64,000 nt of DNA, taken from IMG/VR virus record IMGVR_UViG_3300021057_000274, positions 310,001-374,000 of that record. One strand, 5' to 3'. Below the pieces are notes generated by a model. The model was not told the origin of the DNA, ran no database searches, and saw nothing but the letters and a program-made list of their open reading frames with translations. Origin of the DNA: a virus. The position numbers and the translations under genes are program-made. This document shows, in pieces, positions 61,749 through 64,000 of the stretch (positions within the stretch are counted from its first letter, which is position 1; every line of letters begins with the position of its first letter).

Positions 61749-62170
61749 ACTTCAAGAACTTTCTCGCGGAGGCTGCGGCCGACGCTTACTACCACGCGAC
61801 CCTCACCAAGAACGCTGACCAGATCAAGGAGAAGGGTCTCACCAAGTTCAACGCCTCGAACTGGGTCAAGGCCGCGAGCAAGGAGCGCTACGGCGACGGC
61901 GCGATCTTCGCCTTCGAGAACGAGCTCGACGCGCTTCGCTGGGCAGGCAAGATGGACTGGGAGTTCAACAAGGGTTTCGGCACCGGAAAGGTCTCGATCG
62001 TCAAGCTTCGCGTTTCAGATCCTGAGGCTTGGAAGGTGGATGACGCTGACCCGCTAGGTCAAGCAGGATCCAAGGGGCGCTGGATGAAGAGCCAGGACGC
62101 GGTCAAGGCGACCGACATCATCTCGATCACTCCCGTCAACGCAGCCGATATCAAGCGCGCGACCAAATGA
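61745..62170 (+). CDS. Capsid-targeted ADP-ribosyltransferase-like protein, 141 aa
   Basis: GTG in a GTGA overlap. Targeting peptide MNFKNFLAEAAAD, then AYYHATLTKNADQIKEKGL, which matches the start of ADP-ribosyltransferase folds ('YHaT....a..I...GL', H of the H-Y-E triad). GAIFAFENELDALRWAGK corresponds to the next strand/helix. T4 packages the ADP-ribosyltransferase Alt with a similar leader; this would be a smaller counterpart. Activity is inferred. Confidence 0.68.
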   Translation: MNFKNFLAEAAADAYYHATLTKNADQIKEKGLTKFNASNWVKAASKERYGDGAIFAFENELDALRWAGKMDWEFNKGFGTGKVSIVKLRVSDPEAWKVDDADPLGQAGSKGRWMKSQDAVKATDIISITPVNAADIKRATK

Positions 62171-62526
62171 GAATTGATGAGATCGTAGGCGAGCTCCCGG
62201 TCGGTGCTCGAGTAAAGGGTACCATCCTCGAGACGTCCGAGGAGGGCGACAAGGAGTACTTTGGCACGGTGATCGATCCCAAGCTAGCCGATAGCGGCGA
62301 AGTTGACGTGGAGGGCGATCATGGAGAGGTAGGTCTCTTCATCAAGCCAGATCATGATGACATCGTCATGGCTTTCACGCGAGAAGGTGATCACTGGAGG
62401 CATGACGCCTACGGCGGTTACTACGAGGTGACGAAGTTCCAGGTCGTCAAGACCGAGCAGTCGAAGAGGGGTCGTTGCCCGCACGGGGTGGCTGCTGGTA
62501 ACCGCTGCGAGAAGTGCGACGGATAG
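62167..62526 (+). CDS. Hypothetical protein with C-terminal zinc knuckle, 119 aa
   Basis: ATGA overlap. N-terminus MRIDEIVGELPV is a weak fit to the targeting peptide. A beta-rich middle and a C-terminal CPHGVAAGNRCEKCDG likely bind one zinc. Confidence 0.6.
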   Translation: MRIDEIVGELPVGARVKGTILETSEEGDKEYFGTVIDPKLADSGEVDVEGDHGEVGLFIKPDHDDIVMAFTREGDHWRHDAYGGYYEVTKFQVVKTEQSKRGRCPHGVAAGNRCEKCDG

Positions 62527-62565
62527 GCTCAGGCTGGTGGTAGTCCATCCGGATACACAAAGTTG

Positions 62566-62594
62566 TTTACTTCCGTCGAGAACTAATATATAGT
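62566..62594 (+). promoter_or_regulatory. Promoter of the tRNA operon leader
   Basis: TTTACT (62566-62571), 17 bases, TATAGT (62589-62594). The leader-peptide ATG is at 62603, 8 nt after the -10. Confidence 0.75.
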
Positions 62595-62602
62595 ATCATA
62601 CC

Positions 62603-62668
62603 ATGACGAACGTCCTATCACTTAGCTTGAGCTGGTCCCTGTCCTCGTATCTCGGGGAGAGGCCCTAG
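62603..62668 (+). CDS. Leader peptide of the tRNA operon, 21 aa
   Basis: A leaderless 22-codon frame. Residues 5-17 are LSLSLSWSLSSYL. The Leu codons are CTA, CTT, TTG, CTG, CTC; the Ser codons TCA, AGC, AGC, TCC, TCC, TCG; the Tyr codon TAT. These cover every confident anticodon class in the array behind it. The stop codon is the end of the antiterminator segment GAGGCCCTAG (62659-62668). This is the design of amino-acid operon leader peptides. Confidence 0.7.
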   Translation: MTNVLSLSLSWSLSSYLGERP

Positions 62669-62740
62669 TCTCTATGTGATCTGACGAAAAGTCGACAGAT
62701 TCTAGACCTAGGGCCTCCAAGTGAGGCCCTAGTCGTTTTT
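62659..62740 (+). promoter_or_regulatory. Attenuator with competing hairpins
   Basis: GAGGCCCTAG occurs twice, at 62659-62668 and 62723-62732. Its complement CTAGGGCCTC lies between, at 62708-62717. Pairing with the first copy makes an antiterminator; pairing with the second makes a terminator. A ribosome at the leader stop would cover the first copy and favour termination; a ribosome stalled earlier would free it. Confidence 0.7.
62708..62740 (+). terminator. Terminator arm of the attenuator
   Basis: A 10-bp perfect stem (CTAGGGCCTC/GAGGCCCTAG) with a 5-nt loop followed by TCGTTTTT, just before the tRNA array. Confidence 0.9.
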
Positions 62741-62776
62741 GCAACGCGCTCTTTTACAATTCGGAAGCAGTACCTT

Positions 62777-62863
62777 GCCAGACTGGCGGAATCGGCAGAC
62801 GCGCTAGTCTCAAAAATTAGTACCCGTGAGGGTGTCCCGGTTCGAGCCCGGGGTCTGGCACCA
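62777..62863 (+). tRNA. tRNA-Leu (CAA)
   Basis: Acceptor GCCAGAC/GTCTGGC with encoded CCA, D-arm GCGGAATCGGCAGACGC, anticodon loop CTCAAAA (CAA, codon TTG), a class II variable arm and canonical T-loop TTCGAGC. A weak TACAAT (62755-62760) lies between the terminator and this tRNA. Confidence 0.95.
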
Positions 62864-62864
62864 A

Positions 62865-62952
62865 GGATGGTTGGCAGAGTGGCCAATTGCACCTGGCTGT
62901 AAACCAGGCGCCCTGACGGGCTTCGGTGGTTCAAATCCATCACCATCCACCA
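62865..62952 (+). tRNA. tRNA-Tyr (GUA)
   Basis: Acceptor GGATGGT/ACCATCC with encoded CCA, anticodon stem CCTGG/CCAGG around CTGTAAA (GTA), class II variable arm GCCC TGAC GGGC, canonical T-loop TTCAAAT. One base after the Leu tRNA. Confidence 0.95.
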
Positions 62953-62957
62953 ACATT

Positions 62958-63049
62958 GGGTCTGGTCATAAGGACGGGTGGTCCTGTCAGGAGCCTGTAA
63001 AGCTCTTCCTCAGCGAGGCACGGAGTTCGATTCTACCCCAGACCCACCA
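62958..63049 (+). tRNA. Degenerate tRNA, anticodon loop reads GUA
   Basis: Acceptor GGGTCTG/CAGACCC with encoded CCA and an anticodon-like loop CTGTAAA on a GGAGC/GCTCT stem. The variable arm is CCTC AGC GAGG. The D region is unusual (stem AGGAC/GTCCT preceded by six unpaired bases) and the T-stem has two mismatches. It may be a second Tyr tRNA with altered structure, or a tRNA-like RNA. Confidence 0.5.
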
Positions 63050-63053
63050 AATT

Positions 63054-63143
63054 GGAGAGTGAACCGCACGGGGTGTGGCACTGCCTGGAAAGCAGTCGGG
63101 CTGGCGTAAGCTGGTCGCGGGTCGGGACCGCCGCTCTCCTCCA
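63054..63143 (+). tRNA. tRNA-Ser (GGA), unusual T-loop
   Basis: Acceptor GGAGAGT/GCTCTCC with encoded CCA, D-arm CCGC/GTGG, anticodon stem ACTGC/GCAGT around CTGGAAA (GGA), class II variable arm CTGGC GTAA GCTGG. T-loop is GTCGGGA: T55, C56 and G57 are kept but T54 and A58 are both G. Confidence 0.8.
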
Positions 63144-63161
63144 AGTTGTAGAAGTAACGCT

Positions 63162-63250
63162 GCCCTCGTGGACAAATTGGTAAAGTTGCCAGGCTCAGAA
63201 CCTGGAGCCGCGAAAGCGTATTGTCGGTTCGACTCCGACCGAGGGCACCA
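63162..63250 (+). tRNA. tRNA-Leu (CAG)
   Basis: Acceptor GCCCTCG/CGAGGGC with encoded CCA, anticodon stem CCAGG/CCTGG around CTCAGAA (CAG), class II variable arm (GCCGCGAAAGCG), canonical T-arm GTCGG TTCGACT CCGAC. Confidence 0.95.
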
Positions 63251-63258
63251 ACACGAGA

Positions 63259-63341
63259 CCCCTCGTGGCAAATGGAAATTGGTACACCTACTAGATCGAG
63301 AGTCTAGGCTTTTCTCGGTTCGAATCCGAGCGAGGGGACCA
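63259..63341 (+). tRNA. tRNA, Leu-like (GAG?), without class II variable arm
   Basis: Acceptor CCCCTCG/CGAGGGG with encoded CCA, and canonical T-arm CTCGG TTCGAAT CCGAG. The stem CTAGA/TCTAG encloses TCGAGAG, giving anticodon GAG (Leu CTC/CTT), but position 33 would be C, not the universal T. The variable region is only GCTTTT. D region resembles Leu tRNAs (TGGCAAATGG). Identity is tentative. Confidence 0.65.
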
Positions 63342-63345
63342 GCAT

Positions 63346-63438
63346 GGAAGACGAACCGAGAAGGTCTCGGACTCGCCTTGAAAGCGATGGGATCGCGGCC
63401 AACCCGTGATTGGGGATCATCTCCTCCGTCTTCCGCCA
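63346..63438 (+). tRNA. tRNA-Ser (UGA), unusual T-loop
   Basis: Acceptor GGAAGAC/GTCTTCC with encoded CCA, D-arm CCGAG AAGGT CTCGG, anticodon loop CTTGAAA (TGA), long variable arm ATCGCGG CCAAC CCGTGAT. T-loop is ATCATCT: positions 54 and 58 are A and T, the reverse of the canonical T54-A58. Confidence 0.8.
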
Positions 63439-63442
63439 GTAT

Positions 63443-63526
63443 GCGAGCGTGGTGGAATGGTATACACACGTGCCTTAGGAGCACGTGCCGCAAGGTATGT
63501 GGGTTCGACTCCCACCGCTCGCACCA
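63443..63526 (+). tRNA. tRNA-Leu (UAG)
   Basis: Acceptor GCGAGCG/CGCTCGC with encoded CCA, anticodon stem CGTGC/GCACG around CTTAGGA (TAG, codon CTA), class II variable arm (TGCCGCAAGGTA), canonical T-arm GTGGG TTCGACT CCCAC. Confidence 0.95.
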
Positions 63527-63537
63527 AAGGAGACGAC

Positions 63538-63735
63538 ATGAACCTCAAGTCTAGAGAAGCAGGTGAGCTGATCCAGGGCATCCAGGTAAACGAGTCTCGC
63601 AGGGTGAAGTACTCGTCCTGGTACCACGCGATCGCTCGAAACAGAGGAATCACGATCAGGACGAGGAGGGTGAGCGATGACGAGATCATCGTCACCCGGA
63701 TCGAACCCAAGGATGACGAACTAGTCAGGGACTAG
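63538..63735 (+). CDS. Small protein inside the tRNA array, 65 aa
   Basis: ATG 63538 with an AAAGGAG site; the longer frame from 63406 crosses a tRNA. Product begins NLKSREAGELIQGIQ and is helical, then basic and beta-rich (GITIRTRRVSDDEIIVTRI). Its last 25 bases are the 5' end of the next tRNA, so RNase P cutting that tRNA would destroy the mRNA's stop region. Confidence 0.65.
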   Translation: MNLKSREAGELIQGIQVNESRRVKYSSWYHAIARNRGITIRTRRVSDDEIIVTRIEPKDDELVRD

Positions 63736-64000
63736 CGCTGCCTCGAAAGCAGATGGACTCGGAAACGGGCTGGGGGTCGGGACCTCCGTCATCCGCCAAG
63801 GAAGCAAGCAGGCGCTGGCAACGGCGTTTGGAGACTCATGACCTTTTTGACGTAGCTTTTGCATGCTGCATCAGACGAGCGACCTCTACTTAGGAGCCTT
63901 TATCATGAACGACACCGAGCTGCTGAACGCGATCAACAAGTACAGGTTGCATCCGCTCCCCTCAAGCTTTCTGGGTGGGGAGTACTGGAGGTGTCTTTGG

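Overview
The window looks like part of a large, strictly lytic tailed-phage genome of the T4 superfamily, probably with an alphaproteobacterial or other GC-rich Gram-negative host (host is inference). Grounds: almost every gene is on the + strand in tightly overlapping ATGA/GTGA chains. There are clamp-loader proteins of the gp44 and gp62 types, rIIA- and rIIB-like proteins, a T4-type dCMP deaminase, an ATP-dependent DNA ligase and a GroES-like gp31 analogue. Many proteins carry a short N-terminal peptide like the T4 capsid-targeting sequence. A tRNA cluster lies at the right end. Only three genes are on the - strand (14.7-15.2 kb and 41.6-42.6 kb).

Layout. 0-10 kb: replication region with dCMP deaminase, two widely separated ORFs that together make a minimal C-family (DnaE-like) polymerase palm, the clamp loader, a co-chaperonin and many small genes. 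10-20.7 kb: mostly unknown genes plus a ligase-like nucleotidyltransferase, an RlaP-type nucleotidyltransferase and the DNA ligase. 20.7-30.8 kb: a J-domain/kinase-like protein with a vWA protein, a lipoprotein, a PurA/PurZ-like enzyme, an RNA ligase, a 2OG-Fe(II) oxygenase, three tandem small paralogues, a beta-helix protein and three capsid-targeted proteins. 30.8-40 kb: membrane proteins, a dual-specificity phosphatase, a 2H phosphoesterase, a HAD nucleotidase, a large AAA ATPase and a DinG/XPD helicase. 42.6-50.3 kb: a bactofilin followed by PrkA, SLOG, HD/PDE, YeaH and SpoVR proteins. 50.3-55 kb: rIIA, rIIB and an HNH protein. 55.3-62.5 kb: capsid-targeted cargo (including a lytic transglycosylase and an ADP-ribosyltransferase-like protein), a GH19 endolysin and an M23 peptidase. 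62.5-64 kb: a leader-peptide attenuator followed by an array of Leu, Tyr and Ser tRNAs.

Expression signals are unusually uniform. Roughly twenty promoters fit TTTACT (or TGTACT)-N17-TACAAT/TATAAT. At about nine of them the start codon lies only 5-9 nt after the -10 box, which implies leaderless mRNAs. Another set shares a 5' leader containing ATCGTCAAT and a GGAGGC ribosome binding site.

The strongest new signal is at 62.57-63.80 kb. A leaderless 21-codon ORF, nearly all Leu/Ser/Tyr over 13 residues, overlaps an antiterminator segment ahead of a strong terminator. Downstream lie tRNAs for just those three amino acids, the only class II tRNAs of bacteria. This reads as classical attenuation of a tRNA operon, perhaps answering a host activity that depletes class II tRNAs. 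The RNA ligase, RlaP-like, ligase-like and 2H phosphoesterase genes fit a wider RNA-repair theme. Family calls are from recognised motifs only; no database search was run.
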